DNA from: Burkholderia pseudomultivorans
GTDB taxonomy: Bacteria; Pseudomonadota; Gammaproteobacteria; Burkholderiales; Burkholderiaceae
NCBI RefSeq assembly: GCF_001718415.1
Contig: NZ_CP013378.1
Span: 4,712,001-4,776,000 of the forward strand
Reading direction: 5' to 3'
DNA: 64,000 nucleotides
The notes under the pieces are model-generated. The model saw nothing but the letters and a program-made list of their open reading frames with translations. It ran no database searches and was not told the DNA's origin. Positions 8,701 through 16,804 of the stretch are shown here, piece after piece. The translations under genes and the position numbers were made by a program. The first letter of the stretch is position 1. Every line of letters begins with the position of its first letter.

Positions 8701-9729
8701 ATGATGGAAAGCGTCGATCTCGATGTACTGAAATCCAGCGCGCGCTGGCTCGAAGAAGGGCGGCGCGTGCTGCTCGTGACGGTCGTGAAGACCTGGGGCT
8801 CGTCGCCGCGCCCCGAAGGCGCGATGCTCGCGGTGCGCGAGGACGGGCTGGTCGTCGGCTCGGTGTCCGGCGGCTGCATCGAGGACGACCTGATCGCCCG
8901 CGTGCATGCGAGCGGCATCGCGCCCGACGCGCGCCCGGAAGCCGTGAAATACGGCGTGACGGCCGAGGAGGCGCACCGCTTCGGGCTGCCCTGCGGCGGC
9001 ACGATCCAGCTCGTGATGGAGCCGCTCACGCGCGACAGCGGGATCGCGGCGCTCTGCGCGGAAATCGAGGCCGGCCGCCTCGTCACGCGCACGATGACGC
9101 TCGCCACCGGCCGCGCGTCGCTGTCGCCCGCGCAGGCGACCGACGGGCTCGCCTTCGACGGCGAACGGCTCGTGACGATCCACGGCCCGCGCTTCCGGAT
9201 GCTCGTGATCGGCGCGGGGCAGCTGTCGCGCTATCTATGCCAGATCGCGGTCGGGCTCGACTACCAGGTGACGGTGTGCGATCCGCGCGTCGAATACACG
9301 GACGGCTGGGACGTGCCGGGCACGCGCGTCGTGCATACGATGCCCGACGACACCGTGCTCGACATGAAGCTCGACGCACGCTCGGCCGTGATCGCGCTCA
9401 CGCACGACCCGAAGCTCGACGACCTCGCGCTGATGGAGGCGCTGAAGACGCCCGCGTTCTACGTCGGGGCACTCGGCTCGCGGCGCAACAACGCGGCGCG
9501 GCGCGAGCGGCTGCGCGAATTCGATTTGAACGAAGCGGAACTGGCGCGCCTGCACGGGCCGGCCGGCATCTACATCGGCAGCCGGACGCCGCCGGAAATC
9601 GCGATCTCGATTCTCGCGGAAGTCACGGCCGCGAAGAACAACGTGTCGCTGCCGACGATCCTGCAGGTTGAAGGCGCGAAGGCCGCGCGCGAAATCGCCG
9701 CGAACAGCGGCACGGCCTGCGGGCTGTAA
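8701..9729 (+). CDS. XdhC/CoxI family molybdenum-cofactor insertion factor
   Basis: A 342-aa protein with both family domains. The N-terminal XdhC_CoxI domain contains TWGSSPRPEGAML and SVSGGCIEDDLI; the C-terminal XdhC Rossmann domain opens with VIGAGQLSRYLC near residue 170. The LPCGGTIQL segment carries the conserved Cys associated with cofactor binding or sulfuration. Known members bind molybdenum cofactor and help insert it into xanthine dehydrogenase or related hydroxylases. No molybdenum hydroxylase subunit genes lie beside it, so its client enzyme must be elsewhere. The start could be the ATG at 8701 or the adjacent one at 8704. Confidence 0.9.
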   Translation: MMESVDLDVLKSSARWLEEGRRVLLVTVVKTWGSSPRPEGAMLAVREDGLVVGSVSGGCIEDDLIARVHASGIAPDARPEAVKYGVTAEEAHRFGLPCGGTIQLVMEPLTRDSGIAALCAEIEAGRLVTRTMTLATGRASLSPAQATDGLAFDGERLVTIHGPRFRMLVIGAGQLSRYLCQIAVGLDYQVTVCDPRVEYTDGWDVPGTRVVHTMPDDTVLDMKLDARSAVIALTHDPKLDDLALMEALKTPAFYVGALGSRRNNAARRERLREFDLNEAELARLHGPAGIYIGSRTPPEIAISILAEVTAAKNNVSLPTILQVEGAKAAREIAANSGTACGL

Positions 9730-9766
9730 GCGCGGGCGCGCCCTGGCTGGCACGCCGGCGCACGCG

Positions 9767-10486
9767 TCAGGCGAGGCCCGCGACGAGCGCGGCGGCGACC
9801 GAGCCGGCCACCAGCACGACGCCGACCGTGCGGCGCTTGTTCAGTTCGGTCCACAGCAGCACGCCGGTCAGCGACAGCAGGATCAGCGAGCCCGCGATCG
9901 TGTCCATCAGCAGCACCCAGCCGATCCCCATGCCGACGCCGCGATGCAGGCTGTTCAGCGTCGCCAGGAACGAGTTGCTGGTGCGCTTCACCGACACGTA
10001 GCCGTTGCCGACCCAGTATTCGGCCTGCAGATTCTGGTGCGGCCCGAACAGGCCGAACTGCCAGTGCTCCGGCTGCATCACGCGCTTGTCGCCCCACGCG
10101 ACGGCCTGCGCGGGTTCCTTGCGCACGCGGCCCGGGCGACCGTCGAAGTGCAGTTCCTGCTGCAGCCACCGCGTCATCGCGGCCGGCGACTTCGGCACCG
10201 GATCGGGCAGCGCGATCTGCATCTGCTCGACCTGCGGCTCGCCGGTCGGGATCTTCAGCGGCGGCGCGCGGTGATTGAGCAGCACGCCCGTCACGCCGAA
10301 CAGCAGCCCGAGTACCGCGCCCCACAGCCCGACCCAGCCGTGCACCTTGCGCAGCCACTTGATGAAGGTCGCGCGGCGCGAACGATGGCGGCGCGCGGAC
10401 AGTTCCGCCTCGGTCAGCGGACGTGCCGACGGATGCAGCACGGTGACGCCCGCGCGCGGCGGGTCGATGGTTTCGGGCGCGTTCAC
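9767..10486 (-). CDS. PepSY-associated transmembrane protein
   Basis: A 239-aa inner-membrane protein. One hydrophobic helix near residues 48-70 is preceded by WLRKVHGWVGLWG, the PepSY-TM signature; a periplasmic segment follows, then two helices near the C-terminus (about 188-212 and 221-239). Proteins of this family in proteobacteria often accompany siderophore or haem uptake and iron-reductase functions. The predicted start is a GTG at 10486. A Fur-box-like sequence and a strong hairpin lie immediately upstream, consistent with iron control. No TonB-dependent receptor lies beside it. Confidence 0.85.
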   Translation of the reverse strand: MNAPETIDPPRAGVTVLHPSARPLTEAELSARRHRSRRATFIKWLRKVHGWVGLWGAVLGLLFGVTGVLLNHRAPPLKIPTGEPQVEQMQIALPDPVPKSPAAMTRWLQQELHFDGRPGRVRKEPAQAVAWGDKRVMQPEHWQFGLFGPHQNLQAEYWVGNGYVSVKRTSNSFLATLNSLHRGVGMGIGWVLLMDTIAGSLILLSLTGVLLWTELNKRRTVGVVLVAGSVAAALVAGLA

Positions 10487-10501
10487 GCGAAAGTATCCAT
10501 T

Positions 10502-10544
10502 CGTTCAAAACAACGGGCGGCGCGTCGAGAGCGCGCCGCCCGTT
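10502..10544 (-). terminator. Strong hairpin with T-rich tail between the Fur-box region and the PepSY gene
   Basis: A 13-base perfect inverted repeat (10512-10524 with 10532-10544, loop of seven) is followed on the minus strand by TTGTTTTG. It has intrinsic-terminator form and lies 200 bp beyond the FlhB-tail gene, so it could end the flagellar transcript. It also lies between the likely PepSY promoter and the PepSY start codon, so it may act as a leader attenuator. Confidence 0.6.
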
Positions 10545-10550
10545 CAGCAT

Positions 10551-10595
10551 GAAAATGAGAATGGATATCATTACATAAATTGAGATTAGGCTCAA
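10551..10595 (-). promoter_or_regulatory. Fur-box-like site overlapping a candidate promoter of the PepSY gene
   Basis: On the plus strand, 10551-10569 (GAAAATGAGAATGGATATC) matches 14 of 19 positions of the enterobacterial Fur consensus, including two near-perfect GATAAT hexamers. Reading leftward, TTGAGC (10595-10590) and TAATGA, 16 bases apart, could be the -35 and -10 boxes, with the Fur site covering the -10 and start region. A site so placed would repress under iron sufficiency. Confidence 0.55.
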
Positions 10596-10740
10596 CGGAA
10601 GCCGGCCCGCCGCGACGGGCCTGGCAGCCGAAGAAGCCGAATAATGCGAGAAGATTGCGTGGCGATGGCCGACTGTTGGCGGGAAATGCCGACCGAAAGG
10701 CCTTTGTAGTGTGGGCGTGTTTTCCGCGCGCCGACGACGC

Positions 10741-11058
10741 TCAGCGCAGCGGCGGCAGCGGAAAGCGCGGCGGCGCGTCGTCCGGCCCGGCGTCGGTGCG
10801 GTCGAGCGCGTACAGCCATGCGAGCAGGTCCGCGACAGCCTGGTAGAGCTGCGGCGGGATCCGGTCGTCGAGATCGACCTGCATCAGCAGCGACACCATC
10901 TCGGGCGCCGTATGCACGTAGAGCCCCGCATCGTGCGCACGCGCGACGATCATCTCGGCCAGCGCACCGTAGCCCTTCGCCACCACGCGCGGCGCGGCGT
11001 CGCCGCCTTTCGGGTCGTAGACGAGCGCGGCCGCGCGCTTGCGGGACGTCATGCTCAT
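10741..11058 (-). CDS. Stand-alone FlhB C-terminal-domain-like protein
   Basis: A 105-aa protein resembling only the cytoplasmic FlhB_CC fragment that follows the NPTH autocleavage site of FlhB/YscU export-gate proteins: ALVYDPKGG, then VVAKGYGALAE, then IPPQLYQAVADLLAWLY. It has no membrane part and no NPTH site. The ATG at 11058 overlaps the stop of the FliK-like gene as ATGA, indicating translational coupling. This parallels the Bacillus YlqG/YlqH arrangement. It probably interacts with the flagellar export gate or substitutes for the FlhB tail in substrate-specificity control; this is inference. Confidence 0.85.
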   Translation of the reverse strand: MSMTSRKRAAALVYDPKGGDAAPRVVAKGYGALAEMIVARAHDAGLYVHTAPEMVSLLMQVDLDDRIPPQLYQAVADLLAWLYALDRTDAGPDDAPPRFPLPPLR

Positions 11059-12389
11059 CGCGGCGCCTCGTCGTCGTCCGGCGTGCGCGGCCCGGCCCCG
11101 TCGGCTGCGCCGCGCGCATAGGCCGTCGCGGCCGCCTGCGCGGCGAACAGGTCGAACGCGTCGGGCGCGTGGTCGACCGCGCGGATCGACAGTCCGCCCA
11201 GTTGCAGCCCCGACCCTTCGAAGCGCCGGCGCAGTGCGGCCTCGTGCTGCGTCAGGCGGTCGGCGCCCGCGTGGCTCGCGCGCAGGCGCGCGACGAGCTG
11301 CGCGCCGTTGAGCACCAGTTCCGCATCGACCGTGCCGAGCGACGGCAGCGTCAGCGTCAGGCGCGTGCGCCACGCGATGCCGTCGCCCGCGTCGTCGCCG
11401 CCGCGCGGAGCGCGGCCGCCCGGGTCGTCGGGCTCGATCGTCCAGTCGAGCCGCGCGCCGGGCCACGCGTCGCCCGTCCAGCGGAACTGGTCGGTCGCGA
11501 GCGCATCGAGCTGCTGCCGCACCAGCGGCACGGCGGCCGGATGCACGGGTGACGGCGTCTGCGCCGGCGCGTCGGACGACGCGGCGGCCAGCTCGGCGCG
11601 GGCGGGCGTCCAGCGCAGCTCGGGCGAATCGCCGGGCAGGTCGGCCGCGCCCGGCGGCCACGCTGCATGCGGCCGCGCGGCCGCCGCGGGATCCTGCGCA
11701 GGCGCGTAGGACGAGGCGCCGCCCGGTGTGGACGGACCCGACGCGGATACGCCCGGCTGCGCCGCCGCTCGCGCGGCCGGCAGCGACGGACGCTGCGCGA
11801 GCAGTTCGTCGAGCGCATCGGGCGGCACCGCATCGGCGTCGCCGGCCTGCGCCGCCGCGAGGCGCGCCTGCGGCTCGCGCAGCAGCGCGGCAAGCGGCCG
11901 CTGGCCGGCCAGCCACTGCGCCAGATGGGATTCATAGAACAGGCCGCTTTCGCTGACGGCCTGCGCGAGCGCCGCGCGCAACGCCGTGGCGGGCGGCGGC
12001 GCCGCCGCGTCGCGGGCCGCCGAGGCGGCCGACGCCGGCGCGCCCGGCGCGGCGGACGCATCGGCCGAAGCAGCTGGATCGGCCGGATCGGCAAGCAGCA
12101 CGGCGGGATCGGCAAGCAGCGGCGCGCGTCCGACCACCGCCGGCGTCGCGTCGCCGCCCGCGCGCGAGATCGCGTCGAGCACGCGCCCGACCTCGGACAG
12201 CGCCGTCTGCGTGGAGGCCGGCGGCGCGCCGCCCGGCGCGGGCGCAGCGGGCGACGGCGACGCGCCGGCGCCCGGCGTGCCGACCTGCGCGGTCGCCCCG
12301 CCGCCGGCGGCCGACGACACGGCGCCGGTCAGCAGGCTGTCGAGGCGGCTCGCCAGCAGCGCGGCCGCAACGGAGTCGATACCGGTCAT
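11055..12389 (-). CDS. FliK-like hook-length-control family protein, second copy
   Basis: A 444-aa protein. The first 300 residues are Ala/Pro/Asp-rich low complexity, as in FliK rulers. The C-terminal part (about 310-430) resembles a FliK C-domain core: DWTIEPDD, then TRLTLTLPSLGTVDAELVL, then LVARLRASHAG. It differs from the canonical FliK encoded at 19525-20799. It is followed by and coupled to a FlhB-tail gene, and preceded by fliS and fliT, in an operon headed by a sigma-28 promoter. This suggests a late role in export-specificity switching, but function is not proven. Confidence 0.75.
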   Translation of the reverse strand: MTGIDSVAAALLASRLDSLLTGAVSSAAGGGATAQVGTPGAGASPSPAAPAPGGAPPASTQTALSEVGRVLDAISRAGGDATPAVVGRAPLLADPAVLLADPADPAASADASAAPGAPASAASAARDAAAPPPATALRAALAQAVSESGLFYESHLAQWLAGQRPLAALLREPQARLAAAQAGDADAVPPDALDELLAQRPSLPAARAAAQPGVSASGPSTPGGASSYAPAQDPAAAARPHAAWPPGAADLPGDSPELRWTPARAELAAASSDAPAQTPSPVHPAAVPLVRQQLDALATDQFRWTGDAWPGARLDWTIEPDDPGGRAPRGGDDAGDGIAWRTRLTLTLPSLGTVDAELVLNGAQLVARLRASHAGADRLTQHEAALRRRFEGSGLQLGGLSIRAVDHAPDAFDLFAAQAAATAYARGAADGAGPRTPDDDEAPR

Positions 12390-12464
12390 GATCGGAGCCT
12401 GCCCACCTCGGCCACCTCGTTGCGAATGCCGGACACGGCGCCCCGCTCCCGGAACAAACCGGCG

Positions 12465-12797
12465 CTAGCCGCGCGCGCGGTAGAGATCGGTCAGCACGTG
12501 CGTCGAACGCCGCGCCTCGAACAGCGCGGACAGCCGCGCGACTTCCGGGCTGGCGAGATCGCGGATCGCCGCGTCGTCGGCCAGGATCCGGCGGATCAGG
12601 TCGAGCTTGCGGCCCAGCTCCGACTCGTCGAGCGCCACGCTGGGCTCGGCCGCCTTCAGCCCGTCGACGAGCCGCAGGTACTCGTCCTGCAGTCCCGGCA
12701 GCGCGCTCCAGTCGGCGCCGCGCGCGGCGCGCAGCATCCGGCCCGACACGGCCGCGAGCGCCTCGTAGCGCGCGAAGTAGTCGGCGTTGCGATTCAT
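12465..12797 (-). CDS. fliT: Flagellar export chaperone FliT
   Basis: A 110-aa protein rich in helices, matching FliT in size and in position directly after fliS. FliT chaperones the filament cap FliD and in enterics also inhibits FlhDC. The ATG at 12797 overlaps the fliS stop codon as ATGA, so translation is coupled; the longer upstream reading from 12860 was rejected because it lies inside fliS. Sequence conservation in FliT is low, so the call rests on size, helical composition and position. Confidence 0.8.
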   Translation of the reverse strand: MNRNADYFARYEALAAVSGRMLRAARGADWSALPGLQDEYLRLVDGLKAAEPSVALDESELGRKLDLIRRILADDAAIRDLASPEVARLSALFEARRSTHVLTDLYRARG

Positions 12798-13228
12798 CGC
12801 GCGACGTCCGCGGCCTGTTGCGCGGCCATGCGCGCGACCTCCGGGCCGATGCCCGTCCACGCCTCCTCGAGCGTCGCGAGCAGCCCGTCGACCTCGACCA
12901 GCATCGCGTCGCTCGCCTGCGCGTTCGCTTCCAGCAGGCGCCGGCCGATATAGGCGTACAGCGCGTCGAGGCGCGCCGCGATCTCGCCGCCCGCGTCGCG
13001 GTTCAGCGACGTCTGCAGGCCGCTCTCGACGATGCGGATCGCCTTGCCGATCGCGTCGCCGCGCGCCGCCACGTTGCCCTGCTGCAGATGCATGCGCGCG
13101 AGCGCCACGGCCTGCCGCGCGCCCTGGTACAGCATCGCGATCAGCCGGTGCGGGGAGGCGCCCATCACCCCGGTCTCGACGCCGACACGCGCGTACGCAT
13201 TGGCTCCAGCGTGTCCTGGGGAAAACAT
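12794..13228 (-). CDS. fliS: Flagellin export chaperone FliS
   Basis: A 144-aa helical protein. Its YARVGVETGVMGASPHRLIA segment (residues 12-31) matches the FliS signature (Y...V...ASPHRLI.MLY.GA). FliS binds the C-terminus of flagellin in the cytoplasm and prevents premature polymerisation. It is the first gene of a leftward operon with fliT, a FliK-like gene and a FlhB-tail gene, 75 bp downstream of a sigma-28 promoter. Neither fliC nor fliD lies beside it here, unlike in many genomes. Confidence 0.93.
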   Translation of the reverse strand: MFSPGHAGANAYARVGVETGVMGASPHRLIAMLYQGARQAVALARMHLQQGNVAARGDAIGKAIRIVESGLQTSLNRDAGGEIAARLDALYAYIGRRLLEANAQASDAMLVEVDGLLATLEEAWTGIGPEVARMAAQQAADVAR

Positions 13229-13303
13229 GCGCTTCTCCTTGTTCGGTGCTTTGCTATGCGGATACCGCCGCCGTGCGTCCCACGACGCGGCGTTCTCCCG
13301 GAG

Positions 13304-13330
13304 TTATCGGAAGGGATTTGAAAAGCTTTA
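13304..13330 (-). promoter_or_regulatory. Sigma-28 (FliA) promoter of the fliS operon
   Basis: Reading leftward: TAAAGCTT (13330-13323), an 11-base spacer, then TCCGATAA (13311-13304). The FliA consensus is TAAAGTTT-N11-GCCGATAA; this differs at only two of sixteen positions and has the exact spacer. It lies 76 bp upstream of the fliS start, placing this operon in the late flagellar class. Confidence 0.85.
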
Positions 13331-13459
13331 GGCAAGCGGGACGGGGTGGGATCGCGGGACGATCGCGCCCCGGATCGCCGGCTGCCGGGCGGGCTGCTTA
13401 CGCCGCACGGGCAATGGCAAGGGGGCTCGCGGTAGCGGCTCCCGGATGGCCGTGCGCCG

Positions 13460-13804
13460 TCACACCGACATCTGCATGATGTCGTTGTACGCGCTCACCA
13501 GCTTGTTACGGACCTGGAGCCCGAACTGGAAGCCGATGTTGGCTTTCTGCATGTCGACCATCACGTCGTTCAGCGACACGTTCGCGGCGCCGACCTCGAA
13601 CGCCTGCGCCTCGCCGAGCGCGTGCTGCTGGTCGCCGCTGATCTTGTCGAGCGACGCCTTCATCGCGCTCGCGAACGTGCCGGCCGTCGCGGCGCCGGAG
13701 CCGGCGAGCGCCGCCGCCGGGCTCGTCGCGCCGCCCGACGCCTGCGCGGCCATCGCCTGCATCTGTTGCAACACCGAACCGATTCCGCTGACGTTCGCAG
13801 TCAT
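13460..13804 (-). CDS. fliE: Flagellar hook-basal body complex protein FliE
   Basis: A 114-aa protein that joins the MS ring to the proximal rod. The C-terminal half shows the FliE signature: [20 protein letters not shown] followed by [20 protein letters not shown]. The ATG at 13804 gives the normal family length; the longer upstream reading is not supported. It is divergent from fliF, the usual arrangement in Burkholderiaceae, across 251 bp of shared control region. Confidence 0.93.
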   Translation of the reverse strand: MTANVSGIGSVLQQMQAMAAQASGGATSPAAALAGSGAATAGTFASAMKASLDKISGDQQHALGEAQAFEVGAANVSLNDVMVDMQKANIGFQFGLQVRNKLVSAYNDIMQMSV

Positions 13805-14055
13805 GCCGTCCCCACGCATCCATAGAAAGAAAGCCCGGCCGCGCCGGGCGATCCGCCGGCGCCGCACCGCGCGCGCCATGCCGGATCGCGAACAAGCATA
13901 GCAGCGCCCCACGCGGCAAAGCCGTGAAAGTACGGGGGAAACCCCGCTCTTTTCGGTCGATCGGAGCGCGCCCCGGATCCCGATAATCGCATCGTGTCAT
14001 TGTCCGCCCGCTCGCCCGAGCGGCTCAGTCGTCCCGCTCCGGAGAACCTCGACGC
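13805..14055. promoter_or_regulatory. Divergent control region between fliE and fliF
   Basis: A 251-bp region driving two flagellar transcripts outward. It holds a short hairpin (CGGGG/CCCCG with a GAAA loop, about 13933-13947) followed by CTCTTTT. I saw no sigma-28 or sigma-54 match, so control by FlhDC with sigma-70, as in Burkholderia class II genes, is the likely mode. Confidence 0.4.
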
Positions 14056-15819
14056 ATGGATTCGCAGGCCAATTCGCTGATCAACCCCGACGCCCGCGCG
14101 GGCCTCGCCAGCCCGGCGCCCGGCGCCGCCGCGGCCGCCGCGCTCCCGGGCTCGGGCGGCGCGGCCGCGGACTTCGGGCTCGGCGGCTTCACCGAACGCA
14201 TTCCCGGCATCGCGCGGATGAAGGGCAACCCGAAGCTGCCGCTGGTGATCGCCGTCGCCTTCGTCGTGGCGGTCGTCACCGCGCTCGTGCTGTGGAGCCG
14301 TGCGCCCGACTATCGCGTGCTGTACAGCAACCTGTCGGACCGCGACGGCGGCGCGATCATTACCGCGCTCCAGCAGGCAAACGTTCCCTACAAGTTCGCC
14401 GATGCCGGCGGCGCGATCCTCGTGCCGTCGAACCAGGTCCACGAAACGCGCCTGAAGCTCGCCGCGATGGGCCTGCCGAAAGGCGGCTCGGTCGGCTTCG
14501 AGCTGATGGACAACCAGAAATTCGGCATCAGCCAGTTTGCCGAGCAGGTCAACTACCAGCGCGCGCTCGAAGGCGAGCTGCAGCGCACCATCGAGTCGAT
14601 CAACGCGGTGCGCGGCGCGCGCGTGCACCTGGCGATCCCGAAGCCGTCGGTGTTCGTGCGCGACAAGGAAGCGCCGAGCGCGTCGGTGTTCGTCGACCTT
14701 TACCCGGGCCGCGTGCTCGACGAAGGCCAGGTGCAGGCGATCACGCGGATGGTGTCGTCCGGCGTGCCCGACATGTCCGCGAAGAACGTGACGATCGTCG
14801 ACCAGGACGGCAACCTCCTGACCCAGCCCGCATCGGCGTCCGGCCTCGACGCGAGCCAGCTCAAGTACGTGCAGCAGGTCGAGCAGAACACGCAGAAGCG
14901 CATCGACGCGATCCTCGCGCCGATCTTCGGCGCCGGCAACGCACGCTCGCAGGTCAGCGCCGACATCGATTTCTCGCGGCTCGAGCAGACCTCGGAAAAC
15001 TACGGCCCGAACGGCTCGCCGCAGCAGAGCGCGATCCGCAGCCAGCAGACCAGCACCTCGACCGAGCTCGCGCAAAGCGGTGCATCGGGCGTGCCGGGCG
15101 CGCTGTCGAACACGCCGCCGCAGCCCGCGTCCGCGCCGATCGTCGCGGGCAACGGCGCGAACGCGCCGCAGACGACGCCGGTCAGCGACCGCAAGGACCA
15201 GACCACCAACTACGAGCTCGACAAGACGATCCGCCATCTCGAACAGCCGATGGGCAGCGTGAAGCGGCTGTCGGTCGCGGTGGTCGTGAACTACCAGCCG
15301 GTCGCCGATGCGAAGGGCCACGTGACGATGCAGCCGCTGCCGCCCGCGAAGCTCGCGCAGATCGAGCAGCTCGTGAAGGACGCGATGGGCTACGACGAGA
15401 AGCGCGGCGACTCGGTCAACGTCGTGAACAGCGCGTTCTCGACCGTCCCCGACCCGAACGCCGACCTGCCGTGGTGGCGCCAGCCCGACATCGTCGAGAT
15501 GGCGAAGGAAGCCGCGAAATGGCTCGGCATCGCGGCGGCCGCGGCGGCGCTCTACTTCATGTTCGTGCGGCCGGCGATGCGCCGCGCGTTCCCGCCGCCC
15601 GAGCCGGCCGCGCCGGCGCTCGCGGCGCCCGAGGATCCGGTCGCGCTCGACGGGCTGCCCGCGCCGGAACAGGCCGAAGCGGATGATCCGATGCTGCTCG
15701 GTTTCGAGAACGAGAAGCACCGCTACGAACGCAACCTCGACTACGCGCGCACGATCGCCCGCCAGGATCCGAAGATCGTCGCGACCGTCGTGAAGAACTG
15801 GGTGTCCGATGAACGCTGA
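14056..15819 (+). CDS. fliF: Flagellar MS-ring protein FliF
   Basis: A 587-aa inner-membrane protein forming the MS ring. The first transmembrane helix is near residues 60-78 (LPLVIAVAFVVAVVTALVLW), followed by two periplasmic YscJ-type ring-building domains. The second helix is near residues 495-512 (LGIAAAAAALYFMFV), before a cytoplasmic tail that binds FliG. The C-terminus ends DPKIVATVVKNWVSDE, the expected FliG-binding motif. Length fits the family. It overlaps fliG by 11 bp, and heads the fliFGHIJK operon. Confidence 0.97.
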   Translation: MDSQANSLINPDARAGLASPAPGAAAAAALPGSGGAAADFGLGGFTERIPGIARMKGNPKLPLVIAVAFVVAVVTALVLWSRAPDYRVLYSNLSDRDGGAIITALQQANVPYKFADAGGAILVPSNQVHETRLKLAAMGLPKGGSVGFELMDNQKFGISQFAEQVNYQRALEGELQRTIESINAVRGARVHLAIPKPSVFVRDKEAPSASVFVDLYPGRVLDEGQVQAITRMVSSGVPDMSAKNVTIVDQDGNLLTQPASASGLDASQLKYVQQVEQNTQKRIDAILAPIFGAGNARSQVSADIDFSRLEQTSENYGPNGSPQQSAIRSQQTSTSTELAQSGASGVPGALSNTPPQPASAPIVAGNGANAPQTTPVSDRKDQTTNYELDKTIRHLEQPMGSVKRLSVAVVVNYQPVADAKGHVTMQPLPPAKLAQIEQLVKDAMGYDEKRGDSVNVVNSAFSTVPDPNADLPWWRQPDIVEMAKEAAKWLGIAAAAAALYFMFVRPAMRRAFPPPEPAAPALAAPEDPVALDGLPAPEQAEADDPMLLGFENEKHRYERNLDYARTIARQDPKIVATVVKNWVSDER

Positions 15820-16804
15820 AGGCTTGACCAAGAGCGCGCTGCTGCTGATGTCGATCGGCGAGGAAGAGGCGGCGCAGGTATTCAGGTTCCTCGCGCCGCG
15901 CGAGGTGCAGAAGATCGGCGCCGCGATGGCCGCGCTGAAGAACGTCACGCGCGAGCAGGTCGAGGACGTGCTGCAGGACTTCGTCAAGGAAGCCGAGCAG
16001 CACACCGCGCTGTCGCTCGATTCGAGCGAGTACATCCGCTCGGTGCTGACCAAGGCGCTCGGCGAGGACAAGGCCGGCGTGCTGATCGACCGCATCCTGC
16101 AGGGCAGCGACACGAGCGGCATCGAAGGCCTGAAGTGGATGGACTCCGGCGCGGTGGCCGAGCTGATCAAGAACGAGCATCCGCAGATCATCGCGACGAT
16201 CCTCGTGCACCTCGATCGCGACCAGGCGTCCGAGATCGCGTCGTGCTTCGCCGAGCGGCTGCGCAACGACGTGATGCTGCGCATCGCGACGCTCGACGGC
16301 ATCCAGCCGGCCGCGCTGCGCGAGCTCGACGACGTGCTGACGGGCCTGCTGTCCGGCAGCGACAACCTGAAGCGCAGCCCGATGGGCGGGATCCGCACCG
16401 CGGCCGAGATCCTGAACTTCATGACGAGCATCCACGAGGAAGGCGTGCTCGAAAGCGTGCGCCAGTACGATCCCGATCTCGCGCAGAAGATCATCGACCA
16501 GATGTTCGTGTTCGAGAACCTGCTCGACCTCGAGGACCGCGCGATCCAGATGGTGCTCAAGGAAGTCGAGTCGGAGACGCTGATCGTCGCGCTGAAGGGC
16601 GCGCCGCCCGCGCTGCGCCAGAAGTTCCTCGCGAACATGTCGCAGCGCGCGGCCGAACTGCTTGCCGAGGATCTCGACGCGCGCGGCCCGGTGCGCGTGT
16701 CCGAAGTCGAGACGCAGCAGCGCCGCATCCTGCAGATCGTGCGCAACCTCGCCGAGAGCGGCCAGGTCGTGATCGGCGGTAAGGCGGAAGACGCGTATGT
16801 CTGA
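15809..16804 (+). CDS. fliG: Flagellar motor switch protein FliG
   Basis: A 331-aa cytoplasmic rotor protein that binds FliF, FliM and the stator. The EHPQ motif of the middle domain is clear (IKNEHPQIIATILVHLDRDQ, about residues 124-143). The C-terminal torque domain includes FENLLDLEDRAIQMVLKEVE and ALKGAPPALRQKFLANMSQR, with the conserved charged residues. It overlaps fliF by 11 bp and fliH by 8 bp, showing tight translational coupling. Confidence 0.97.
   Translation: MNAEGLTKSALLLMSIGEEEAAQVFRFLAPREVQKIGAAMAALKNVTREQVEDVLQDFVKEAEQHTALSLDSSEYIRSVLTKALGEDKAGVLIDRILQGSDTSGIEGLKWMDSGAVAELIKNEHPQIIATILVHLDRDQASEIASCFAERLRNDVMLRIATLDGIQPAALRELDDVLTGLLSGSDNLKRSPMGGIRTAAEILNFMTSIHEEGVLESVRQYDPDLAQKIIDQMFVFENLLDLEDRAIQMVLKEVESETLIVALKGAPPALRQKFLANMSQRAAELLAEDLDARGPVRVSEVETQQRRILQIVRNLAESGQVVIGGKAEDAYV

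Noticed and set aside
13801..16746. 981-codon minus-strand open frame across fliF and fliG
   Set aside because: Composition is Arg/Ala-rich shadow sequence; fliF and fliG on the other strand have full family motifs.
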